Positions 8,550 through 16,305 are shown, counted from the stretch's first letter. The stretch is 64,000 nucleotides of DNA from Thermasporomyces composti (GCF_003386795.1 NZ_QTUC01000001.1:3348001-3412000); one strand, 5' to 3'. Notes: generated by a model not told the origin, from the sequence alone. Numbers and translations are program-made.

Positions 8550-9416
8550 CTACTCACTCGCCGTGGGCTGGCGTCGACGGCGGTTCGCTCGTCGGGCACC
8601 CGCGGCCTGGATGGCTTTGGTGTAGGCCTTGACGACGGTGTCGGCGTCACCGTCCATTTTGATGATGCCTTTGTCGAGCCAGATGGCGCGGGTGCAGGTT
8701 TGGGTGACGACGTCGAGGCTGTGGCTGACGAGGAAGACGGTGCCGGCTTCTTCGCGGAGTTGGCGGATGCGTTCTTCGCTGCGGCGGCGGAATTCGGCGT
8801 CTCCGGTGGCGAGTGCTTCGTCGATCATGAGGACGTCGTGGCTTTTGACGGCGGCGATGGCGAAGCGGAGGCGTTGGGCCATGCCGGAGGAGTAGGTGCG
8901 CATGGGCAGGTCGATGAAGTCGCCGAGGCCGGAGAATTCGACGATGTCGTCGTAGTGTTCGCGGGCTTGGGCGGGGGTCATGCCCATGGCGAGGCAGCCG
9001 AGGATGATGTTGCGTTCGCCGGTGAGGTCGCTCATGAGGGCGGCGTTGACGCCGAGGAGGGTGGGTTGGCCGTCGGTGTAGACGGCGCCGCGGGTGGGGG
9101 GTAGGAGGCCGGCGATGGCGCGGAGCAGGGTGGACTTGCCGGAGCCGTTGCGGCCGATGAGGCCGATGGATTCGCCGCGGTGGGCGGTGAAGGAGATGCC
9201 GCGGATGGCGTGGACTTCGCGGACGTTCGGCGACTTTTGCCGTTTCAGGATGCGTCGGAACGCTGCGGGGGCGTTGCCCCTGGTCCCGCCGGCGCCGTAC
9301 ACCCGGTAGACGATGTGCAAATCGTCCACGATCACCGTCGGCGGCGCCTCCGAGGCCGCCGTGCTCTTCACGTCCTGGTTCTCGGTGATCTCGGCGATCT
9401 CGGTGGTCTCAGCCAC
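8550..9416 (-). CDS. ABC exporter ATP-binding protein, copy 2 (TagH/Wzt-like)
   Basis: 288 aa from GTG at 9416, overlapping the stop of its permease by 8 bp exactly as in copy 1. It has the same ATPase core as copy 1 (identical from about SEAPPTVIVDD to TVVKAYTKA). Only the N-terminus (MAETTEIAEITENQDVKST) and a basic C-terminal tail (ARRANRRRRQPTASE) differ. It would energise the permease at 9409-10287. Retention of two nearly identical ATPases with divergent permeases suggests either two export substrates or a heteromeric exporter. A 139-bp gap to the next permease (8411-8549) may hold a separate promoter, but no motif stands out. Confidence 0.9.
   Translation of the reverse strand: MAETTEIAEITENQDVKSTAASEAPPTVIVDDLHIVYRVYGAGGTRGNAPAAFRRILKRQKSPNVREVHAIRGISFTAHRGESIGLIGRNGSGKSTLLRAIAGLLPPTRGAVYTDGQPTLLGVNAALMSDLTGERNIILGCLAMGMTPAQAREHYDDIVEFSGLGDFIDLPMRTYSSGMAQRLRFAIAAVKSHDVLMIDEALATGDAEFRRRSEERIRQLREEAGTVFLVSHSLDVVTQTCTRAIWLDKGIIKMDGDADTVVKAYTKAIQAAGARRANRRRRQPTASE
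8617..9356. repeat. Direct repeat, right copy (ABC ATPase core)
   Basis: Partner of 6692-7431 (offset 1925 bases, about 740 bp, apparently identical). See the left copy for the implications. Confidence 0.9.
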
Positions 9417-10287
9417 GGCCGTACCTTTCCTCAGCCGCCCAGAAGAACAAGAACCCCCCGACGAGGGTCACCAAGGCCCAGGCGACACCCAGCACCCACG
9501 TGTGGGAGGGCACGTAGTGCCCCTCGAGCAACAGCCCTCGGGTGAGCTCGATGTAGACGGCGGCGGGGTTGGCCAGCATCGCCTCCCGGATGGGTCCCGC
9601 CGGCACCCGGTCGTAGATCGAGAAGAACACACCCGACATGTAGAGCCAGGTGCGGGTCACGAACGGCAGCAGCTGGGTGATGTCGGGGATCTTCGCGCCG
9701 ACCCGGGCGATGGCCAGGCTGATCCCGAGGTTGAAGAGGGTCTGGAGAGTGAGCACCGGGATCACGAGCAGCCACCGCCAGGTGAGCGGCTCGCCGGTGA
9801 GCAGCACGATGAGGCCCAGCACGCAGACCGAGATCAGCATCTGCTGCAGCTCGACCAGGGTGGACGAGATCGGCAACGCCGCTCGTGGGAAGTGCAGCGC
9901 CCGGATGAGCCGGAGGTTCCCGGAGATCGCCCGCGCGCCGGCGGTGACGGACCGCTGGCTGAAGGTGAACAGGAAGACGCCGGTGACGAGGAAGGCGGTG
10001 AAGTTGTCGATGTTGCGGCGGGTGCCGAGGAGGACGCCGAAGAGCAGGTAGTAGACGGCCGCGTTGAGCAGCGGGGTCAGCACCTGCCACAGCTGTCCCA
10101 GCCGCGCGCCGGAGTACTGCGAGACGGTCCGTGAGGTGGCGAACGCCACGATGAAGTGCCGCCGCTGCCACAGCTGACGCACATACGTCGCCAGCGGGGG
10201 CCGCGCCGAGCTCGGCCGCAGACCGTAGCGGGCCGCCAGCTCCGCCGCGGAGAGCGGCTCAGAGCGGTGGGCGGTCTCTGCGCTCAC
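9409..10287 (-). CDS. ABC exporter permease, copy 2 (TagG/Wzm-like)
   Basis: 292 aa from GTG at 10287; CCAAGGAGC lies about 8 bases before it, which decides against the longer open frame starting at 10362. ABC-2 polysaccharide exporter permease with the same layout as copy 1 (amphipathic N-terminus LATYVRQLWQRRHFIVAF, about six helices, tail FFWAAEERYGRG). It lies 88 bp downstream of the GT2 gene, on the same strand as the whole nucleotidyl/CDP-alcohol cluster. It is probably the ancestral exporter of that cluster, copy 1 being the tandem duplicate, though the direction of duplication is not shown by the sequence. Confidence 0.88.
   Translation of the reverse strand: MSAETAHRSEPLSAAELAARYGLRPSSARPPLATYVRQLWQRRHFIVAFATSRTVSQYSGARLGQLWQVLTPLLNAAVYYLLFGVLLGTRRNIDNFTAFLVTGVFLFTFSQRSVTAGARAISGNLRLIRALHFPRAALPISSTLVELQQMLISVCVLGLIVLLTGEPLTWRWLLVIPVLTLQTLFNLGISLAIARVGAKIPDITQLLPFVTRTWLYMSGVFFSIYDRVPAGPIREAMLANPAAVYIELTRGLLLEGHYVPSHTWVLGVAWALVTLVGGFLFFWAAEERYGRG
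10048..10244. repeat. Near-identical segment of permease copy 2 (5' part)
   Basis: Partner of 8183-8379 (offset 1865 bases). Confidence 0.75.
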
Positions 10288-10375
10288 CTGGCAGCTCCTT
10301 GGCGGGAACGTTCCGGCATGCCGAGGGTCGGGACGTCCGTCGGCGTCCCGGCTCGGTGCCACGCGAGCATCGTTG

Positions 10376-11329
10376 TCATACGACCGGAGGCCTTCCTAGA
10401 CGAGTCATGCGCCAGACCGTCCGCCAGGCGATGGGCTGGCGCCGGCCGCACGGGGTGCGGAGTCCCTCGAGGAACCCTCGCCACCATGCGGCCAACCCGT
10501 TGAGCGTACGGACTCGGGCGACGGTCAGCACGATCCAGGTCAGCAGATAGGGCACGGCGATGGCGACCGGAAGGTTGCGCTTCGCCAGCCACACACGGTT
10601 ACGGGCGTTCAACCGGAAGTACGTGGGGTGTCGGGTGGGCGAGGTCGCGGGGTGGGCGAGGACGCAGGCGGCGTCGTATCTGATGCGCCAGCCCGCGTCG
10701 AGGGCGCGCCAGGCGAGGTCCGTTTCCTCGTGGGCGTAGAAGAACTCGTCCGGGAACTCGCCCACGTCGTCGAAGACCGCGCGACGGATCGCCGCGGCGC
10801 CGCCGAGGAAGGTCGTCGCCTCCGACGAGGTCTTGGGGTCTCCGACGCGGATGCGAGGCACGTGGCGGCGCTGGGTACTGCCGGTCTCCGGGTCGGCGAT
10901 GCGGAAGGAGACCACGCCGAGCCGAGGGTCGGCCGAGAAGAGCTCCCGAATTCGCTCGGCCGTCGTCGGGAGGGGGAGCCAGCCGTCGTCGTCGACGAAC
11001 AGGATGACGTCGCAGTCCAGGGCACGCATGCCGGCGTTGCGTCCGGCGGGGATCCCGACGTTGGACGGGAGCTCGATGACCTTGACGTCCGGGGGCACCG
11101 TCGGCGCCGGGACGCCGTTGGCGACCACGACGACCTCGATGGGGTCGCCCGCCTGGTCCTGCACGCTTCGGATCGCGCGGGCCAGCTCCTGGTCCCGGTC
11201 GCCCATGGTGAGCAGGACACAGCCCAGTCGGAGGGTGGCCGCCGACGTGCTGGCGGCCTGGTCCCGCAAGCCGGTCACCTCGTCACTCACACTGGCCTCC
11301 GTCTCACCCACGCCCGTCGCCTCACTCAA
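10376..11329 (-). CDS. Glycosyltransferase family 2 (rhamnosyltransferase-like)
   Basis: 317 aa from a TTG start at 11329 that overlaps the upstream stop (TTGA), indicating coupling. GT-A features are GCVLLTMGDRDQELARAI at the N-terminus, a conserved NVGIPAGRNAGMR nucleotide-binding stretch, the DxD segment ILFVDDDGW, and EFFYAHEETDLAWRALDAGWRIRYD carrying the catalytic-base region. The C-terminus has one or two hydrophobic segments (about 245-275) for membrane association. It looks like the rhamnosyl/galactofuranosyl transferase type that adds sugars to lipid-linked intermediates. The donor sugar is unknown. Second-to-last module of the cluster before the exporters. Confidence 0.85.
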   Translation of the reverse strand: MSEATGVGETEASVSDEVTGLRDQAASTSAATLRLGCVLLTMGDRDQELARAIRSVQDQAGDPIEVVVVANGVPAPTVPPDVKVIELPSNVGIPAGRNAGMRALDCDVILFVDDDGWLPLPTTAERIRELFSADPRLGVVSFRIADPETGSTQRRHVPRIRVGDPKTSSEATTFLGGAAAIRRAVFDDVGEFPDEFFYAHEETDLAWRALDAGWRIRYDAACVLAHPATSPTRHPTYFRLNARNRVWLAKRNLPVAIAVPYLLTWIVLTVARVRTLNGLAAWWRGFLEGLRTPCGRRQPIAWRTVWRMTRLGRPPVV

Positions 11330-12093
11330 GCCAGCCGCCTCGAGGCAAGGACACTGACCAGGTGGAGGACGACCTGGACGCCGGCGACCACGGCGGTGGC
11401 GACCACCAGGACACGGGTGGCCGCCAGGTCCCCGCGGAAGGCGTCGACGACCGCCGCCGCGACCACCACGAGGGACAGCTCGATCGCCAGGATCAGCCGG
11501 TAGAAGCGCAGAACCAGGCCGATCCGGCGTAGACGGGCGAGCGTCGGGGCCCGTGGCTCGGCGTCCTCCTCGGTGACGGCAGCGCGACCGGACCGCGCCC
11601 TGGCGACGTCGACGAGATCGGTCTCGGCCTTGATGAGGATCGCGCCCAGGGCGGCGGCCAGTCCGAGGACGGCGTACCCGGTCGGCTCTCCGCTGGCGGC
11701 ACGGAATCCGAGGCCGACCAGCAGCGCGGCCTCGCTGAAGTAGTGGCCCACCCGGTCCAGGTAGACGCCCGTCACGCTGGTCTGTCCGGTCCAGCGGGCG
11801 AGCTCACCGTCACTGCAGTCGAGGAGCAGGTAGAGCTGGACGAGCAGCGCCGCCAGGATCGCCCCTGGCAAGCCGGGCCACAGCAGAGCGACGCCGGCGG
11901 CCAGCCCGGCCAGGATCATCAAGCCCGTGAGCTGGTTGGGGGAGAGCCCGAGCGCGAGGAAGACGCGCGTGGCGTACGGCGAGAGGCGCCGCATGTAGAG
12001 CCGGCCGGCCCAGTGCTCCCCACTACGTCGCTCGAGCAGGCCGGGCGGATGAACCTTCGCGCGCAGCTCGGCGATGGACGGCAGCGTACTCAT
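11326..12093 (-). CDS. CDP-alcohol phosphatidyltransferase family protein with altered catalytic motif
   Basis: 255 aa from ATG at 12093; AAGGAG lies rather far (15 bases) upstream, and the open frame reaches 12168. Membrane enzyme of the CDP-OH-P family that would move a phospho-alcohol from a CDP-alcohol to an acceptor. The motif region is DCSDGELAR (D92, D95, G96, A99, R100), then G109 and D113. The fourth Asp, normally the proposed catalytic base, is replaced by His117 (LDRVGHY). About six hydrophobic segments. Genes for a nucleotidyltransferase and a polyol-phosphate dehydrogenase sit upstream, so the CDP-alcohol may be made locally. Product unknown. Confidence 0.8.
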   Translation of the reverse strand: MSTLPSIAELRAKVHPPGLLERRSGEHWAGRLYMRRLSPYATRVFLALGLSPNQLTGLMILAGLAAGVALLWPGLPGAILAALLVQLYLLLDCSDGELARWTGQTSVTGVYLDRVGHYFSEAALLVGLGFRAASGEPTGYAVLGLAAALGAILIKAETDLVDVARARSGRAAVTEEDAEPRAPTLARLRRIGLVLRFYRLILAIELSLVVVAAAVVDAFRGDLAATRVLVVATAVVAGVQVVLHLVSVLASRRLA

Positions 12094-12177
12094 GAATGGG
12101 TTCCGGGTCTCCTTACTCCCCGTGCCTGGTCTGCTGCGTGACGCACACGTCCTCCTGGAGGAGTCCACTCGACGCCG

Positions 12178-13251
12178 TCAACCGGCGCCGATGTTGCGGG
12201 CGTAGCTTCGCACGGCTTCCATCACCGCGTCCTTGTCCAGGTCACGATGCTCCAGGATGGTGAAGCGGCCGGGTCGGGTCTCGGGCGCCCGGACGACCGC
12301 GGCCGCGAACTCCTCGAGGGTGAAGCCCAGGTGCTCCGGCGCCACGGGAAGCCCGTGCCGCGCGAGGCACTCCGCGATACGGCGTCCTCGCTCCCGGCTC
12401 TCCGGATCGTCCCACAGTGTCGAGGCGAACGCCGCACCGACGCCCACCTGTTCGCCGTGGTAGCCGGCCCGCCCGGCGTAGAGCAGGTCCAGGGCGTGGG
12501 AGATCTCGTGACAGGCGCCGCTGCAGGGCCGGGAGGTGCCGGCGACCACCATGGCGATGCCGGAGAGCACCAACCCCTCGGCCAGGACGCGAAGGAAGCC
12601 GTCGTCGTCGACGGATCCGGGGTGGTGGAGGACCGCCTCGGCGGCGGTGCGAGCCAGGGTGACCGCGAGCCCGTCGTACGCCTCCCCGCGCAGGTCGCGG
12701 GCGAGCTCCCAGTCGGCGATGGCGGACAGGTTGGAGACCACCTCGCCGATGCCCGCGCGGATCGAGCGCGCCGGGGCGCGACGGATCACGGTGAGGTCGA
12801 CGACCACGGCGATCGGGGCCGGGACGCCGTAGGAGCCGCGCCCGGCGTCGTTGTCGAGGATGCTGACCGGCGAGCCGATCCCGTCATGGGCGAGGTTGGT
12901 CGCCACCGCCACCATGGGCAGCCCCAGCCGGGCCGCCGCGAACTTGGTGACGTCGAGGACCCTGCCGCCGCCGATCCCGACGATCGCGTCGTAGGAGGTA
13001 CCACGCGCCTGCGCGGCCAACGTCAGGGCGGCGTCCACCGTGCCGCTCTCGACGATGTAGACGTCGGCGTCGCGCAGGGACGGGGCGAGGTCGGCGGCGA
13101 TGCGCGCGCCGGACCTGGGCCCGACGGCGAGCGCCACGCGACCGCCGGTGGAGATCCGCTGGTCGGCCAGGAGGTCACGAAGACCGGCCAGCGCGTTCTC
13201 GCGGATGTCGACCACCACCGGCGTGGTGATCATCCGAGCTAGGAGCGGCAT
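12178..13251 (-). CDS. Glycerol-1-phosphate dehydrogenase-like, iron-containing alcohol dehydrogenase family
   Basis: 357 aa, overlapping the upstream stop by 13 bp (a second Met at residue 7 is possible). Related to archaeal EgsA and Bacillus AraM, which reduce dihydroxyacetone phosphate to sn-glycerol-1-phosphate with NAD(P)H. Seen are the dinucleotide loop VGIGGGRVLDVTK (about 91-103), GIGEVVSNLSAIADW (168-181), SGACHEISHALD (H248) and GYHGEQVGVG (H265). The His residues match the metal ligands of the family, but the usual Asp ligand is Glu170 here. Supplying a polyol phosphate to the cytidylyltransferase encoded just upstream is the natural role; another ketone phosphate substrate is possible. 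Confidence 0.8.
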   Translation of the reverse strand: MPLLARMITTPVVVDIRENALAGLRDLLADQRISTGGRVALAVGPRSGARIAADLAPSLRDADVYIVESGTVDAALTLAAQARGTSYDAIVGIGGGRVLDVTKFAAARLGLPMVAVATNLAHDGIGSPVSILDNDAGRGSYGVPAPIAVVVDLTVIRRAPARSIRAGIGEVVSNLSAIADWELARDLRGEAYDGLAVTLARTAAEAVLHHPGSVDDDGFLRVLAEGLVLSGIAMVVAGTSRPCSGACHEISHALDLLYAGRAGYHGEQVGVGAAFASTLWDDPESRERGRRIAECLARHGLPVAPEHLGFTLEEFAAAVVRAPETRPGRFTILEHRDLDKDAVMEAVRSYARNIGAG

Positions 13252-14111
13252 CCTGGCTCCTCACTCGCGCGTGAGGCGATCCCCGCTCGGACGGATGCTC
13301 GGTGCCCGATGAGGGCGGCCATCACCTCCGCGGCCCGGGCCAGGTCGGCGTGGTCGTCGATCTCGATCCACGGCACGTCGCCGATCGGGCGAACGTCGAT
13401 CCATGCCGCCTCTCGGTCGATGAGCTCCTGGAAAGCGTCCTCGTAGTAGAGGTGGGGGTCCCGCCGCCAGGTCACCTCGAGTGCTTCGACGAGCGCCGGG
13501 CCGACGCTGGCGGGCACCAGCGCGACGCCGATGTACTCGCCGTAGGCCTTCTCCGGGTCCAGGCTCTTGCTGATGCGGGTGACGCCCTCGTCCTCGGTCC
13601 AGGCCAGCTTCATCTCCTCGGCCCCGAGGCTCTTGACCGTGTCGACGGCGAGGAGCAGGGGCGAGGACCGGCCCGGGGTGTGCTCCAGGGTGGGCGAATC
13701 GTCGGCCAGGACGGGCGGGTCGTCACCGAGGAGGAGGCGTTCGACGGAGACCGGGTGGACCGTATCGCCGTTGGCCAGCAACACGTCCTCTCGGTACAGG
13801 TGGTCCCGGGCGCACCACAGCGAGTAGCAGTTGTTCCACGTCAGGGCGCGGTCGTTCGGGATGAGGTCGAGAGTGACGCCGTGCCTGCGCTCCAGTCTGC
13901 GTCGCCGCGACCGCACCGCGTCCGCGGCGTAGCCGACGACGACGGCGACGTCAGTGACGCCGCTGGCGGCGAAGTTGGCGAGGATGACGTCGAGCGGTGT
14001 GAGGGGCTCACCGTCGCCGTGGGCTGGCAGCGGAACCAGCGCCTTGGGGAGGGTGTCGGTGTACGGGCGCAGCCGACGACCGGTACCCGCTGCGAGTACC
14101 AGCCCGATCAT
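13239..14111 (-). CDS. Sugar/polyol-phosphate nucleotidyltransferase (LicC-like)
   Basis: 290 aa from ATG at 14111, overlapping the upstream stop (ATGA). The signature LVLAAGTGRRLRPYTDTLPKALVPL binds NTP. NDRALTWNNCYSLWCARD resembles the segment of LicC/inositol-1-phosphate cytidylyltransferases rather than hexose-1-phosphate enzymes. VLLANGDTVHP follows as the metal-binding loop, and VPWIEIDDHADLARA near the C-terminus is also LicC-like. Predicted to activate a phospho-alcohol as CDP-alcohol. The likely substrate is the polyol phosphate from the dehydrogenase next door; a sugar phosphate cannot be excluded. Confidence 0.8.
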   Translation of the reverse strand: MIGLVLAAGTGRRLRPYTDTLPKALVPLPAHGDGEPLTPLDVILANFAASGVTDVAVVVGYAADAVRSRRRRLERRHGVTLDLIPNDRALTWNNCYSLWCARDHLYREDVLLANGDTVHPVSVERLLLGDDPPVLADDSPTLEHTPGRSSPLLLAVDTVKSLGAEEMKLAWTEDEGVTRISKSLDPEKAYGEYIGVALVPASVGPALVEALEVTWRRDPHLYYEDAFQELIDREAAWIDVRPIGDVPWIEIDDHADLARAAEVMAALIGHRASVRAGIASRASEEPGCRS

Positions 14112-15928
14112 CCCGCGGCTCCCTGAGCTGTCCGGCCCTCCGCCACACGCGCCGCCTGGAGCGTCGCGTGGACGCTCTCCCCGACGAAGAGCACGGCGAG
14201 CACGGCGGTGAGGACGATCAAGCCGAGGTAGAACGCGCTGTCCCCAAGCAGCGCCAGGAGGGCGACGACCAGCATGCGACCGTCGTGGCCACCGGTGGCG
14301 ATGACGAGCCAGCGCGGCGGGACCTCACCGTCGGCCCGGAGCCGGTAGACGGCGTCGTAGTGGTGGAACGCGCACACGGCGACGTAGAGGAACGCCACCG
14401 GGAGGGCGCGGGGTTCCAGGAGCGCGGCCAGGGCGAGGACGAGCGTGTACTCGGCTGAGCGGAACGAGGGCGGCAGGACCCAGTCGGCCCATCCATTGAG
14501 CGGCTGCCGACTGGCGAAGCTGACCAGCAGGGCGTACCACAGCACCCCGACGATGACCCACGACCCGCCCACGGTGGGGACGACCGCCAGCGAGAACGCC
14601 AGCACGATCAACGCGATGAAGGTCGTCAAGGGCGCGGGCAGGGAGCGACCGGGCAGCGCGTTGTGGACGATCCAGCCGACCGGTCCGACGTCGACCATCG
14701 CACCCAACGAGCGGCCGGCGGTCTTGCTCCACGGGTTGCGGACCCTGCGCAGGCTCCGGAGCAGCCGGCCCAGGAAGGCGTAGGCCGCGGCGAGCACTCC
14801 CACCGCGAGCAGGACGACGAAGACCGTGCGTGGTGTGGTGAACGCGACGAGCAGGCAGATCAACGCGGAGCGTTCACCCTGGGGAAGGACGATGGCGCGG
14901 CGCAGCCACACCTTCCACCGGCCGCCGTGCAAGCGGGCCTGCACCTGGGCGGCAAGGGGCGGCGCCTCGTCGAGGCCCGCGGTGACCGCGTCCCAGGCGA
15001 AGTGCATGTGGTGGCGGAGCGTCTGGAGCGCCATCGCCGCTCCAGCCAGCCACCAGATGGCTCCGTCGGTCGAAGCGACGCCCAGCGCCAGACCGGCGAA
15101 CAGGGCGTACTCCTTGATCCGGTCGGCGGTGAGGTCGAGGCGCGCGCCGAGCTGGCTGAAGCGGACCGTGTAGCGGGCCAGGTCGCCGTCGACGCAGTCG
15201 AGAACGAAGGAGAGGTGGAACAGCAGGGCGCCGAGGACCCAGCCGAGGCGAGTACCGGTGGCGCAGCTTGCCGCCGCGCCCAGCGCCACGAGGAGGGACG
15301 CCACCGTCACCTGGTTCGGCGTGACGCCGAGCCGTGCCAGCCACCGAGCGATATGTCCGGAGTAGGGACGGACGGCGAAGGTCGTGAAGGCGGTGTCGCC
15401 GGATTTCACCGAGGTCGTGAGCCGGACGCGCTCCTCGTCGACGGCGGCCATCCGGGCCTGCAACGCCGCGCGTTCCTCCGCGGTGTCGGCGAGGCCCGCG
15501 ACCAGCGGGGCGGGGTCCAGGCGGGTGACGTCGATCCGCCGAGCGAGGACGTCGGCGAGCTGGCCAACGTCGATCGCGTCGCCTGATGGGCGGGCGCCAC
15601 CGCCGCTGGACGCGGCGGGGACGCTCGTGAGCGCGGTCACCAGCTGAGGGCGGGCGCGATGAGCCACCCTGAGGGTGCCTGGGCCGGCGAGCGCATCGGG
15701 TCGAGAGTCGCAGACCGCGCGGCGGAGGGCATGCAGGTGGCCGACGTAGCGGCGGTCGACGAGGGCGACCGGCCCGGCGGGTGCGGCGGAGATCGCGGTG
15801 ACCAGGTCGGGCGCGGTGCTGGTGTCGACCACGTCGTACCCGAGCGCGCGTAACTGCCCCGCGACGGGCTCCTCACCCGGCTCAGCGGATGCGACCGGTC
15901 CGACGAGGAACGCGGTAGGCAGCGCCAT
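14108..15928 (-). CDS. DUF5941 / CDP-alcohol phosphatidyltransferase fusion protein
   Basis: 606 aa from ATG at 15928 (a GTG codon immediately precedes it); the open frame extends to 16147 without homology. Three parts are visible. Residues 1-180 are a soluble region (FLVGPVASAEPGEEPVAGQLRALGYDVVD, helical linker 150-175). Residues 180-420 form a CDP-alcohol phosphotransferase domain with the complete motif DCVDGDLARYT...G261...D265...D269. The C-terminal ~190 residues are hydrophobic (DUF5941, with FHHYDAVYRLRADG). First gene of the minus-strand cluster and coupled to the nucleotidyltransferase by ATGA. This domain order is widespread in actinobacteria but, to my knowledge, without an assigned reaction. 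Confidence 0.85.
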   Translation of the reverse strand: MALPTAFLVGPVASAEPGEEPVAGQLRALGYDVVDTSTAPDLVTAISAAPAGPVALVDRRYVGHLHALRRAVCDSRPDALAGPGTLRVAHRARPQLVTALTSVPAASSGGGARPSGDAIDVGQLADVLARRIDVTRLDPAPLVAGLADTAEERAALQARMAAVDEERVRLTTSVKSGDTAFTTFAVRPYSGHIARWLARLGVTPNQVTVASLLVALGAAASCATGTRLGWVLGALLFHLSFVLDCVDGDLARYTVRFSQLGARLDLTADRIKEYALFAGLALGVASTDGAIWWLAGAAMALQTLRHHMHFAWDAVTAGLDEAPPLAAQVQARLHGGRWKVWLRRAIVLPQGERSALICLLVAFTTPRTVFVVLLAVGVLAAAYAFLGRLLRSLRRVRNPWSKTAGRSLGAMVDVGPVGWIVHNALPGRSLPAPLTTFIALIVLAFSLAVVPTVGGSWVIVGVLWYALLVSFASRQPLNGWADWVLPPSFRSAEYTLVLALAALLEPRALPVAFLYVAVCAFHHYDAVYRLRADGEVPPRWLVIATGGHDGRMLVVALLALLGDSAFYLGLIVLTAVLAVLFVGESVHATLQAARVAEGRTAQGAAG

Positions 15929-16305
15929 CACCCCTGTCTGGTCAAAGCGGCTCAGTCTGGGCGACCGGCGGGTCGTCGGTGATCCACCAGCCGTGGCTGT
16001 ATCGAACCACCGCCGAACTCCCGCCGGACGTCGGGATACCCCACGGTGATCATCACGCTGCGAGGCGTCCCCCGACGTTCGCCGTCCCGACCGTAGCGGT
16101 CCCGCGCCCGCGTCGCATCCTCCCTCCGAGAACTTTGATGACGACACAGCAACGCCGCGTGTGTCCGAATAGCAAGAAGGAAAGGTGATCTAATGACGTT
16201 CTGCGCCGTTACGTGTACGCACTGCTGATCGTTAGAGGTGTGTGGCCCGAGCCGGGCGGGTCACGACCACCAAGATCTGACAAGGCACCTGGGAGGTCGT
16301 ACTCG
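15929..16305. other. Divergent intergenic region (DUF5941 cluster / small protein)
   Basis: 377 bases without a conventional gene. The left part must hold the promoter of the minus-strand cluster. The right part (about 16160-16200) is locally A-rich and contains a ribosome-site-like AAGGAAAGG before an 11-codon frame (separate entry). No confident -10/-35 pair was found for either strand. Confidence 0.5.
16193..16228 (+). CDS. Possible 11-residue Cys-rich leader peptide
   Basis: ATG at 16193 is preceded by AAGGAAAGG (16177-16185) with 7 bases of spacing, a stronger ribosome site than many genes here have. It encodes MTFCAVTCTHC and stops at 16226. Three of eleven residues are Cys. It lies 77 bases before the next gene, whose product also carries Cys residues. 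It could be a translated upstream peptide sensing Cys-tRNA supply, or chance. Confidence 0.25.
   Translation: MTFCAVTCTHC

Noticed and set aside
6692-9356. Insertion sequence or transposon as cause of the direct repeats
   Set aside because: No transposase, terminal inverted repeats or target duplications; repeat limits fall inside the coding regions of paralogous genes.
15942-16010. 22-codon minus-strand frame (VVRYSHGWWITDD...) before the DUF5941 gene
   Set aside because: Protein-like composition, but no ribosome site and bounded by stops. Could be chance, so not annotated.
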